This document shows, piece after piece, positions 54,957-64,000 of a stretch of 64,000 bases of DNA. Origin of the DNA: Palsa-504 sp963844625. Its GTDB lineage: Bacteria; Actinomycetota; Actinomycetes; Streptosporangiales; Streptosporangiaceae. The stretch covers positions 186,001-250,000 of the forward strand of contig CAWJPF010000026.1 of the NCBI GenBank assembly GCA_963844625.1, in the 5' to 3' direction. Every line of letters starts with the position of its first letter. Position 1 is the stretch's first letter. Below the pieces are notes generated by a model. The model made no database searches, was not told where the DNA came from, and saw nothing but the letters and a program-made list of their open reading frames with translations. Position numbers and translations under genes: made by a program.

Positions 54957-56420
54957 CTAAAAGATCTCCGCCTGTCCCGCCGCTACGGCGGGATGCGGAG
55001 CGCGGCGGTGGCCGGGGACCTCACCGCACAGCCGGGGCGTGGGGAAGATCTTGCCCGGGTTGCACAAGCTGGCCGGGTCGAACGCGCAGCGGACCAGCTG
55101 CATGGTATCCAGGTCGTCGGCGTCGAACATCTTGGGCATGTACCGGGACTTGTCCACGCCGACGCCGTGCTCGCCGGTGATCGAGCCGCCGTGCTCCAGG
55201 CAGGTGTCCAGGATGGCGCCGGACAGTTCCTCGGCCGCGAGCGTCTCGCTCGGCGAGGCGTCGTCGTAGAGCACCAGCGGGTGCAGGTTCCCGTCGCCGG
55301 CGTGGAACACGTTGGCCACCCGCACGCCCGCCTCGGCCGACAGCGACGCGATCCTGGCCAGCACCGCGCCGAGCGACGTCCGGGGAACTACCCCGTCCTG
55401 CACGATGAACGACGGGCTGATCCGGCCGACCGCGGCGAAGGCGGACTTGCGGCCGGCCCAGATGACGGCACGCTCGGCCGGGTCGTCGGCCGCCCTGATC
55501 TCCGTCGCGCCCGCGTCCTCGCATAGGGCGAGGACCGTCGCGAGCTCCGTCTCGACCTCCGCGGACGGCCCGTCGAGCTCGACGATCAGCACGGCGCCGG
55601 CACCGGCCGGGTAGTTGCAGTGCACGGCCGCCTCGGCCGCCTCGATCGACAGCGCGTCCATCATCTCGATGGCGGCGGGCACGATGCCGGCCGCGATGAT
55701 GTCGGAGACCGCCCGGCCGCCCTCGCTGGTCGTGGCGTACGCGGCCAGCAGCGTGTGCACGACCTCGGGCAGCGGCATCAGCTTGACAACGATCTTGGTG
55801 ACGATGCCGAGCGTGCCCTCGGAGCCGGTGAAGGCGCCGAGCAGGTCGTAGCCCGGGCTCACGCCCGTGCCGTCGCCCAGCCAGGTCAGCTCGCCCGCCG
55901 GCGTGACGATCTCCAGGCCGGTCACGTGGTGCACGGTGAAGCCGTGCTTGAGGCAGTGCGCCCCGCCGGAGTTCTCGGCCACGTTGCCGCCGACCGAGCA
56001 GACCACCTGACTGGACGGGTCGGGCGCGTAGAACAGCCCGAACGGCGCCGCCGCCTTGCTCACGGCCAGGTTCGTCACGCCGGGCTCGACCACGGCCCGC
56101 CGGCTCACCGGGTCGATCTCGAGGATCTGGCGCATCCGGGACATGACGACCAGGACGCCGGCCCGGTGTGGCAGCGCGCCGCCGGACAGCCCAGTACCGC
56201 TGCCGCGGGCGACGAACGGAACCCCCGCCTGCGCGCACAGAGCCACCACCGCGGCCACCTCAGCGGCCGAAGCAGGCAGCACCACCAGGGCGGGAATCGA
56301 CCGGTGCGCGGTCAGCCCGTCGCACTCATAGGTACGCAGCTCAAGCGGATCGGTGATGACGTTGCCCGCACCGCAGATATCCCGCATCCGCGGCACCAGC
56401 CCCTGGATGGTCCCGGTCAT
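54957..56420 (-). CDS. glcD: Glycolate oxidase subunit GlcD (FAD-linked oxidase)
   Basis: The ATG at 56420 gives 487 residues beginning MTGTIQGLVPRMRDICGAGN. FAD-binding and catalytic motifs include VPFVARGSGTGLSGGALP, VEPGVTNLAVSKAAAPFGLFYAPDPSSQ, GGNVAENSGGAHCLKHG, GSEGTLGIVTKIVVKLMPLPE, FHAGDGNLHPLVLYD and GGSITGEHGVGVDKSRYM. GlcD oxidises glycolate (or D-lactate) to glyoxylate (or pyruvate). With aceB upstream, glycolate to glyoxylate to malate is the likely route. Confidence 0.92.
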   Translation of the reverse strand: MTGTIQGLVPRMRDICGAGNVITDPLELRTYECDGLTAHRSIPALVVLPASAAEVAAVVALCAQAGVPFVARGSGTGLSGGALPHRAGVLVVMSRMRQILEIDPVSRRAVVEPGVTNLAVSKAAAPFGLFYAPDPSSQVVCSVGGNVAENSGGAHCLKHGFTVHHVTGLEIVTPAGELTWLGDGTGVSPGYDLLGAFTGSEGTLGIVTKIVVKLMPLPEVVHTLLAAYATTSEGGRAVSDIIAAGIVPAAIEMMDALSIEAAEAAVHCNYPAGAGAVLIVELDGPSAEVETELATVLALCEDAGATEIRAADDPAERAVIWAGRKSAFAAVGRISPSFIVQDGVVPRTSLGAVLARIASLSAEAGVRVANVFHAGDGNLHPLVLYDDASPSETLAAEELSGAILDTCLEHGGSITGEHGVGVDKSRYMPKMFDADDLDTMQLVRCAFDPASLCNPGKIFPTPRLCGEVPGHRRAPHPAVAAGQAEIF

Positions 56421-56500
56421 AAGCACCGCCTCACCTTTCGCTGATTGTCCCCTTTCCTGATCCTCGGCCAAGGAAACCCTCGGGGCAGCGGCGAAACCCG

Positions 56501-58105
<1,605 letters not shown>

Positions 58106-58383
58106 GTCTAAGCTCCTCCTTCAGTGTGCCCTACATCCTAGGCGTCCCGGGAGGACCGGGGGCAGGCGGCTGCGGCCAGCCCAGAAGAAAGCGCAAAACC
58201 ATGAGCCGCGATAACGGCATCGGAAAGGGCATGGCCGTCCAGCGGAAAGAAAGCCGAAGATGGTCTTTCCAGGGCCTGACGGGTACCGCTGCCACCAAGA
58301 GCCGGACCGGATGATAAGCTCGTATATCCCCGTAGCCGATGTCAACACGCTAATTCCAGGTCCAAGAAGGTATACCAATAAAT

Positions 58384-60677
58384 ATGGCGCTTAGTCAAAC
58401 CAATTCCGCCAGCGAGACGGCTATTGGCCAGGAGCAGGCTTATATCGATATGCTTTACCGCCTGCTTGATGCGGCACGGGAGCGGACTGAGCGCGCGCTC
58501 ACGCAGACCCACGGCCGCGGCGGCGCGGGCGGTACTTTCCAGGCCCGGGTGGAGCGCGAGGTCACCGCGGGCGAACAGGGCCGCCCGGCTGGCCCAGCTG
58601 AACGCGGTGGAGCACGGCCTGTGCTTCGGCCGCACCGACGCCGAACCCACGAGTGAGCGCGCGGCCAAGCTGTACATCGGCCGGATCGGCCTGCGGGACG
58701 ACCAGCTCGAGCCGCGGCTTATCGACTGGCGCGCGCCGGCCGCGCATCCCTTTTACGCCGCCACCCCGAAGGACCCGAACGGCCTGATCAGGCGCCGCCA
58801 CATTTACACCAGGAACCGCACCGTCACCGGCGTCGACAACGAGGTCTTCGACCTGGACCGGCTGTCCGAACCGGACAGGAAAACCCTGTCCGGCGAGGCC
58901 ATGCTGATCGCCAGCATCACCGCCGGCCGCACCGGCCGGATGGGCAACGTGGTCGCCACCATCCAGGCCGAGCAGGACCGGGTGATACGCGCGAGCCTGC
59001 AGGGCGTCCTGGTCGTCCAGGGCGGCCCGGGCACCGGCAAGACGGTCGCGGCGCTGCACCGGGCCGCGTACCTGCTCTACACCCACCGCCGGACCCTGGA
59101 ACGCCGCGGCATCCTGGTCATCGGGCCGAACGCCACCTTCCTGCGCTACATCAGCCAGGTCCTGCCGTCGCTGGGCGAGACCGACGTGGTGCTCAGCTCG
59201 ATCGCCGAGCTGTTCCCTGGTGTCAGGGCCGCCGCCGACGACAACGCCGAAGCCGCGGTGGTCAAGGGCGACCTCAAGATGGTCAACGTGCTGCGCCGGG
59301 CGGTGCGGAATCGCCAGCAGGTGCCACCGGGCGACCTGGAGATCAGCGCCAACGGCGTCCGGATGACGGTGCCGAGGGACCGCGTCCTGCGGGCCCGCGA
59401 CCGGGCCCGCGCGCTGCGCAAGCCGCACAATGTGGCGCGCAAGCTGTTCGCCACCGACATGCTTACCGCGCTCGCGGCGGCCGAGGCGGACGCACTGGGC
59501 CGCCAGCTCGACCCCGAGGACGTCCCCTACGCCCGCGCCCGGCTGTGGGATGAGGCGCCGGTCCGGGCCGCGGTCGATGAGCTGTGGCCGTTCCTGACCC
59601 CGCCACGGCTGGTGGCCGGCCTGCTGGCCGAGGAAGGTGCCCTGCGTGCGGCCGCTCATGGTCTTTCTTCAGCCGAACGGGCCGCCATCCTGCGGTCGGA
59701 CCACCCCGATGCGTGGACCGTGGCGGACGTCCCGCTGCTGGATGAGGCCGCGCAGCTGCTCGGCACCGACGACTCGGCGGAGAAGGCGCGGCGCCGGTCC
59801 GCCGAGCGGGAACGCCGGGCCGAGGAAAGGTACGCCCGGGAGGTGCTCGAGATCACTGGCCTGGCCGGGCAGGGTTTCGTGGACGCCGCCACGCTCGCGG
59901 ACTGGAACCGGGACCAGGGCCAGGCGCTCACCACGGCCGAACGGGCCTGGGCCGATCCCTCCTGGGCCTACGGTCACGTGATCGTGGACGAGGCGCAGGA
60001 GCTTTCCGCGATGGCCTGGCGGATGGTGATGCGGCGGATCCCCACCCGGTCGATCACCGTCGTCGGTGACGTGGCCCAGCGGGGGAGCGCGGCCGGCGCC
60101 CAATCCTGGGCCGACATGCTCGACCCGTACGTCCGCGGCAAGTGGCACGAGGAGCTGCTGACCGTCAACTACCGGACCCCCGCCGAGATCATGGCGGTCG
60201 CGGCCGACGTGCTGGCCACGGTCGCCCCGGACGAACGTCCCCCCGAGTCCGTCCGCGAAGAAGCCGTCGGCCCCCGCGCGGTGCGCGGCCTGGGCCGGAC
60301 CGCCGCGGTGGTAGCGGAAGAACTCGCGGAGATGGGCGCCGAGATAGGCGGGGGCGGCAGACTCGCGGTGATCGCGCCCGGCGCGCGGCTGGCGGAACTG
60401 GCCCGGGCCATTCCCGCGGCCGTGCCCGGTGACCGGCCCGAAGTGCTCGACTCACCGGTCGCGCTGCTGACCGTGATCCAGGCCAAGGGGCTTGAGTTCG
60501 ACCGGGTGGTACTGGTCGACCCGGCCGGGATCCTGGCCCAGTCCCCGGTGGGCGGCCACGACCTCTACGTCGCGATCACCCGCGCCACCCACCGCCTCAC
60601 CGTGATTCACGACGGTGACCTGCCGGCCGCCCTGCACCGCCTCACGCCGTCCCCCTTACCAGGGCAGGACGCCGTAG
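58384..60677 (+). pseudogene. HelD-like UvrD/Rep superfamily helicase, apparently frameshifted and without a clean stop
   Basis: The ATG at 58384 begins MALSQTNSASETAIGQEQAYIDMLYRLL, the HelD N-terminal arm. One extra G in GGG at 58578-58580 shifts the frame; removing it gives VTAGEQAARLAQLNAVEHGLCFGRTD. The rest has RLIDWRAPAAHPFYAAT, Walker A VVQGGPGTGKTVAALHRAAYLLY, VIVDEAQELSAMAWRM, ITVVGDVAQRG, VIQAKGLEFDRVVLVDPAGI and YVAITRATHRL. HelD removes stalled RNA polymerase from DNA. The frame then runs open antisense through the SDR gene; I end at the +1-frame stop (60675-60677). Joined length is about 760 residues. Confidence 0.82.
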
Positions 60678-61399
60678 CCGTCGGCGGTCGACAGGTGGCC
60701 CCAGAGCAGGCCGCTCGGGCCATCGCCGCCCAGGGTGGCGAGGTGGACGCTGGGCTCGGCGCCCTCGGCGGCCGAACGGAATCCGGTATTGCCGTTGAGA
60801 TCGGTCTTCGTGTATCCGGGGTTAGCCGCGTTGACCGTGATCGGGGTGTCCCGCAGTTCCTTCGCATACAGCGCGGTGATCATGTTGAGCGCGGTCTTCG
60901 ACGAGGGGTACGCCAGCCCGGCCGGCATCTGGGCCAGCGGGCTGGCGGGGTCGGTCATCGCGGAGATCGAGCCGACCTCGCTGGACACGTTGACGATCCG
61001 CGCCGCGGCCGACCGGCGCAGCAGCGGCAGCATGGCGTTGGTCACCGTGATCACGCCGAAGACGTTGGTGTCGTAGACCTCGCGCATGGCGTCCAGATCG
61101 GTCGCGCTGGGCGGGCCGCCGCCGACGGCGATACCCGCGTTGTTGACGAGAATGTCCAGCCGGCCGTACTCCCGCACGATCCAGCCGGCCGCCGCTTGCA
61201 CCGACTTCTCATCCGTCACGTCGAGCGGGACGAACCGGGCCTCGGCGCCGCCATTGCGCAGCGCGCGCTCGGCCTGCATTCCTCGCGCCTCGTCCCGCGC
61301 CCCGGCCAGCACGGTGGCGCCGCGGGCGCCGAGCTGGCGGGCGGTCTCGAACCCGATTCCCTTGTTGGCCCCGGTGACCAGGGCGATAGTTGTGGCCAT
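60656..61399 (-). CDS. SDR family NAD(P)-dependent oxidoreductase
   Basis: The ATG at 61399 gives 247 residues. TIALVTGANKGIGFETARQLGA (TGxxxGxG cofactor site), VPLDVTDEKSV, DILVNNAGIAVGG (NNAG), IVNVSSEVGS (Ser) and YPSSKTALNMI (YxxxK) define a classical short-chain dehydrogenase, of the carbonyl reductase-like group. It is divergent from an MmyB-type regulator with 103 bp between, a pairing common in actinomycetes, so that regulator probably controls it. Confidence 0.92.
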   Translation of the reverse strand: MATTIALVTGANKGIGFETARQLGARGATVLAGARDEARGMQAERALRNGGAEARFVPLDVTDEKSVQAAAGWIVREYGRLDILVNNAGIAVGGGPPSATDLDAMREVYDTNVFGVITVTNAMLPLLRRSAAARIVNVSSEVGSISAMTDPASPLAQMPAGLAYPSSKTALNMITALYAKELRDTPITVNAANPGYTKTDLNGNTGFRSAAEGAEPSVHLATLGGDGPSGLLWGHLSTADGYGVLPW

Positions 61400-61502
61400 G
61401 GGCCCGACGTTAGGCGTCACGGCCGCCGCGCGGGAGAGACCGCTCATGCCTGGGACTGGCAGTACCACCTTGCGCACGGCGGCAGCAGCGAGAATGGCAG
61501 AT

Positions 61503-62345
61503 ATGAACTCAACCAGCCGCGCCGACCTGGCGGCGTTCCTGCGGGCCAGGCGCGCCCGGCTGAGCCCGCGCCAGGCCGGCCTGCCCGACGCCGGGCTGCC
61601 GGGCCGCCGCCGCACGCCCGGACTGCGCCGCCAGGAGGTGGCCCAGCTGGCCGGCATCTCGGTGGACTACTACATCCGGCTCGAGCAGGCCCGCGGCCCG
61701 CACCCGTCCCGGCAGGTGCTGCTCGCGCTGGCCCGGGCCCTGATGCTGACCGCCGACGAGCGCGACTACCTGTTCCGGGTGGCGGGCCAATCCCCGCCGC
61801 AGGTGGCCGGTCCGAGCCGCGAGATCACGCCGGGCCTGCGGCACCTGCTCGACGGCATGCCGGGCACCCCCGCCTACGTGGTCGACGCCGCCTATAACGT
61901 GCTCGCCTGGAACCAGCTCGCGACCCACTTCATCGGTGATCTCTCCGGCTATGACGACCGCAACATGATCCGCTGGACGTTCCTGCTGACCCAGGACACC
62001 GTCTGGAGCGACGAGGATTTCGTCCGCTTCACCCGGTCCACGGTCGCCGACCTGCGCGCCGCCTACGCCCGCTATCCAGGTGATCCCGGCATCGACGGCC
62101 TGGTCACCGAGATGCTCGCGCTCTCGCCGCGGTTCGCGCAGATGTGGGCGGCGCACGAGGTCGAGGTGCGCGGGCCGATGCTCAAGCACGTGCACCACCC
62201 GCTGGCCGGTCCGCTTGAGTTCGAGTGCCAGGTGCTGCACATCGCCGACACCGGCCAGCGCATCATCGCCTACTGCACCGCCCCCGGCTCCGCCACCGAA
62301 GCCGCCTTCGGTGAGCTGGCCGCCCGCGCCCCGCTCCCGGCCTAG
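61503..62345 (+). CDS. Helix-turn-helix regulator with MmyB-like ligand-binding domain
   Basis: The ATG at 61503 gives 280 residues. The N-terminal XRE domain (AAFLRARRARLSPRQAGL, RTPGLRRQEVAQLAGISVDYYIRLEQARGPHPS) is followed by the MmyB PAS-like domain (TPAYVVDAAYNVLAWNQLATHFIGDL, RFAQMWAAHEVEVRGPMLKHVHHPLAGPLEFECQVLHI). These regulators bind fatty acid-like ligands in MmyB and commonly control an adjacent divergent SDR gene, as here. Confidence 0.93.
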   Translation: MNSTSRADLAAFLRARRARLSPRQAGLPDAGLPGRRRTPGLRRQEVAQLAGISVDYYIRLEQARGPHPSRQVLLALARALMLTADERDYLFRVAGQSPPQVAGPSREITPGLRHLLDGMPGTPAYVVDAAYNVLAWNQLATHFIGDLSGYDDRNMIRWTFLLTQDTVWSDEDFVRFTRSTVADLRAAYARYPGDPGIDGLVTEMLALSPRFAQMWAAHEVEVRGPMLKHVHHPLAGPLEFECQVLHIADTGQRIIAYCTAPGSATEAAFGELAARAPLPA

Positions 62346-62623
62346 CCAGCCGCGCCGAGGGCCTGCTGCCAGACCACCTGACCCGCGGCGCCGTAACCCA
62401 GCAGGACCTGCCGGCGCGTTTCGAAGGTAGCGGCCTTGATGGGCACGGCGAAGTGCCACAGTCGCAGTCCGCTGCCCGCCCAGGCCGCGGTGGTCTGGGC
62501 TGCGTACTGCCTGCCGTCCGGCAGTCGCAGCGCGACCCGCGTCATGTTCGCGTGAGCGTAACCGAAGTACTCCACTACCTTGGCGCCGCTCGGCCAGCTG
62601 CCGCATAAGACACCCGTTGCCAT
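62342..62623 (-). CDS. Hypothetical protein, possibly the C-terminal fragment of a larger protein
   Basis: The 93-residue protein shows NMTRVALRLPDGRQYAAQTTAAWAGSGLRLWHFAVPI and LGYGAAGQVVWQQAL, a beta-rich pattern I have seen at the ends of actinobacterial anti-sigma-like or secreted proteins. It has no signal peptide or membrane helix. The start is abrupt, so it may be a fragment. It overlaps the MmyB-type gene stop by 4 bp. No function assigned. Confidence 0.5.
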   Translation of the reverse strand: MATGVLCGSWPSGAKVVEYFGYAHANMTRVALRLPDGRQYAAQTTAAWAGSGLRLWHFAVPIKAATFETRRQVLLGYGAAGQVVWQQALGAAG

Positions 62624-62784
62624 GAAAGGTTGACCGGAAGGAGCACCATGGCCCGTTCGGCCTAAATAACGGCAGAACCGCAGCGGCGGGGCACATTTCG
62701 CGCGGCCGGAGTGTTAATAAAATGCGGTTCCGCGCAGGGCGTGGCACCATCGGGGGACGAGTTAACCACGGATGTCGGAGGACA

Positions 62785-64000
62785 ATGAGCACAGTCTTTA
62801 GCGAGCAGCCCGAACTGCCCGGCCAGACCGGGGACACGCTGACCGGGGACATGGACCTGGCGGACAGGCGCGCGTTGCGGCGGGTGGCGGGTCTCTCCAC
62901 CGAGTTGCAGGACGTCAGCGAGGTCGAGTACCGCGCGCTGCGGCTGGAGCGGGTCGTGCTGATCGGGGTGTGGACCGAGGGCAGCCTGGCCAGCGCCGAG
63001 AACTCGCTGCGCGAGCTGAGCCGGCTCGCCGAGACGGCGGGTTCTGAGGTGCTCGAGGGCCTGATCCAGCGGCGCGCTCACGTGGACGCCGCCACCTACG
63101 TGGGCTCAGGCAAGGCGCGCGAGCTCGCCGAGATCGTGGCCTCGACGGGCGCCGACACGGTGATCTGCGACGGGGAGCTGACCCCGAGCCAGCTGCGGCG
63201 CCTGGAAGGCGTCGTGCAGGTCAAGGTCATCGACCGGACCGCGCTGATCCTGGACATCTTTGCCCAGCACGCGCGCAGCCGCGAGGGCAAGGCCCAGGTG
63301 GAGCTGGCCCAGCTGCAGTACCTGCTGCCCAGGCTCCGCGGCTGGGGCGAGTCGCTGTCCCGGCAGGCGGGCGGCCGGGTAGCCGGAGGCGGCGGGATCG
63401 GCACCCGCGGCCCGGGCGAGACCAAGCTGGAGACCGACCGGCGGCGGCTGCGGACGCGCATCTCCCGGCTGAAGCGGGACATCTCGGGCTTCTCGACAGG
63501 CCGGAAGGTGCAGCGTAAACAGCGGCACCTTCACCAGGTGCCGTCCGTGGTGATCGCCGGGTACACCAACGCGGGCAAGTCCAGCCTGCTGAACGCGCTC
63601 ACCGGAGCGGGGGTGCTGGTGGAGGACGCGCTGTTCGCCACCCTCGACCCGGCGGTCCGTCGCGCCCAGACGCCGGCCGGACGCGATTTCACCCTGACCG
63701 ATACGGTCGGGTTCGTCCGCCATCTGCCGCACCAGCTGATCGACGCGTTCCGCTCCACGCTGGAGGAATCGGCCGAAGCCGACCTGATCCTGCACGTGGT
63801 AGACGGAGCCGACCCAGAGCCTGAGGCGCAGATCGCCGCGGTCCGCGGCGTGCTCGCCGAGATTGGCGCGGCGCAGGTGCCCGAGCTCGTCGTGGTCAAC
63901 AAGATCGACTCGGCCGATCCGGTGGTGCTGCAGGCGCTGCGGGCCCGCGAGCCGGCCAGCATCAGCATCTCGGCGAAAACCGGCGCCGGCCTTTCCGTCC
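62785..64000 (+). CDS. hflX: GTPase HflX (partial, C-terminus beyond window)
   Basis: The ATG at 62785 follows GGAGG and stays open to the window edge (405 codons seen). The N-terminal domain has RALRLERVVLIGVWTEGS, TYVGSGKARELAEIV, DGELTPSQLRRLEG and RTALILDIFAQHARSREGKAQVELAQL. A linker carries GGGGIGTRGPGETKLETDRR. The G domain has G1 GYTNAGKSS, G3 DTVGFVRHLPH and G4 NKID. HflX is a ribosome-splitting, heat-stress GTPase. It is the last member of the miaB-miaA-hflX conserved set, here 21 kb from miaA. Confidence 0.96.
   Translation, partial: MSTVFSEQPELPGQTGDTLTGDMDLADRRALRRVAGLSTELQDVSEVEYRALRLERVVLIGVWTEGSLASAENSLRELSRLAETAGSEVLEGLIQRRAHVDAATYVGSGKARELAEIVASTGADTVICDGELTPSQLRRLEGVVQVKVIDRTALILDIFAQHARSREGKAQVELAQLQYLLPRLRGWGESLSRQAGGRVAGGGGIGTRGPGETKLETDRRRLRTRISRLKRDISGFSTGRKVQRKQRHLHQVPSVVIAGYTNAGKSSLLNALTGAGVLVEDALFATLDPAVRRAQTPAGRDFTLTDTVGFVRHLPHQLIDAFRSTLEESAEADLILHVVDGADPEPEAQIAAVRGVLAEIGAAQVPELVVVNKIDSADPVVLQALRAREPASISISAKTGAGLSV

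Noticed and set aside
58126..58314. Short frame between aceB and helD
   Set aside because: No ribosome site at a suitable place; the region more likely holds promoters for the two divergent genes.

Overview
The window is very GC-rich, densely coded DNA with many GTG starts. It carries a conserved actinobacterial core in the order DUF3046, recA, recX, rny, miaB, miaA and (at the right edge) hflX. Predicted F420-dependent enzymes (LLM and PPOX families), a VapBC pair, TetR, DeoR and MmyB-type regulators, a 13E12-type HNH gene and a HelD-like helicase fit a large-genome filamentous actinomycete, perhaps Streptosporangiales. That placement is inference. I saw no rRNA, tRNA or CRISPR array.

Left part (1-9.4 kb). 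A leftward cluster runs from a stand-alone LanC-like cyclase with a Cys-Cys-Gly zinc motif through an acyl-CoA synthetase, an NTF2-like protein, a HAD hydrolase and a 4-oxalocrotonate tautomerase homologue cut by the window edge. Divergent from it is a coupled pair, SRPBCC plus an LLM oxidoreductase. A PH-domain membrane protein, a multi-pass protein resembling the sensor half of a histidine kinase, and an orphan KdpA lacking about 100 N-terminal residues (with no kdpB or kdpC) follow.

9.4-14.3 kb. A 66-codon gene lies just upstream of a 1000-residue membrane protein. The large protein joins a possible amidoligase/glutamate-cysteine-ligase-like cytosolic domain, one membrane helix, an Ig-like domain and four nearly identical TIG repeats. 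A SRPBCC gene and an alpha/beta hydrolase converge after it.

14.3-25 kb. The helicase lhr is apparently frameshifted in an 18-bp repeat, and its start overlaps vapC of a vapBC pair. A frameshifted lipoprotein and an ABM protein follow, then a DeoR-SIS-nagA amino-sugar catabolic cluster with candidate operators, and a Septum_form-type membrane protein.

25-42 kb. This is the DNA repair and tRNA modification core. recA has a LexA-type box and a potentially structured leader. An HNH gene and a PPOX gene lie between DUF3046 and recA. Between miaB and miaA is a TetR gene whose start codon lies inside a 34-bp palindrome, then a truncated PaaK-like ligase, a SnoaL-like cyclase and an acyl-CoA ligase.

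42-62.7 kb. A 21-kb accessory stretch separates miaA from hflX and has no dapF, which commonly lies there in actinomycetes. It holds a MOSC protein, an amidohydrolase and APC permease pair, an RsbW-like ATPase, a TetR gene with a strong palindrome, an XRE regulator overlapping a ClpP-fold protein that has lost its catalytic residues, a membrane-anchored BNR/Asp-box propeller protein, a glcDEF-aceB glycolate-to-malate operon, a HelD-like helicase, and a divergent SDR/MmyB pair.

At least six genes carry what look like single-base indels in short homopolymers or GC-rich repeats (lhr, lipoprotein, HNH, amidohydrolase, BNR protein, helD). Two genes (SRPBCC at 12.8 kb, helD) run open into a convergent neighbour. 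Residual sequencing error is at least as likely as true decay, so the 'broken' calls are provisional.
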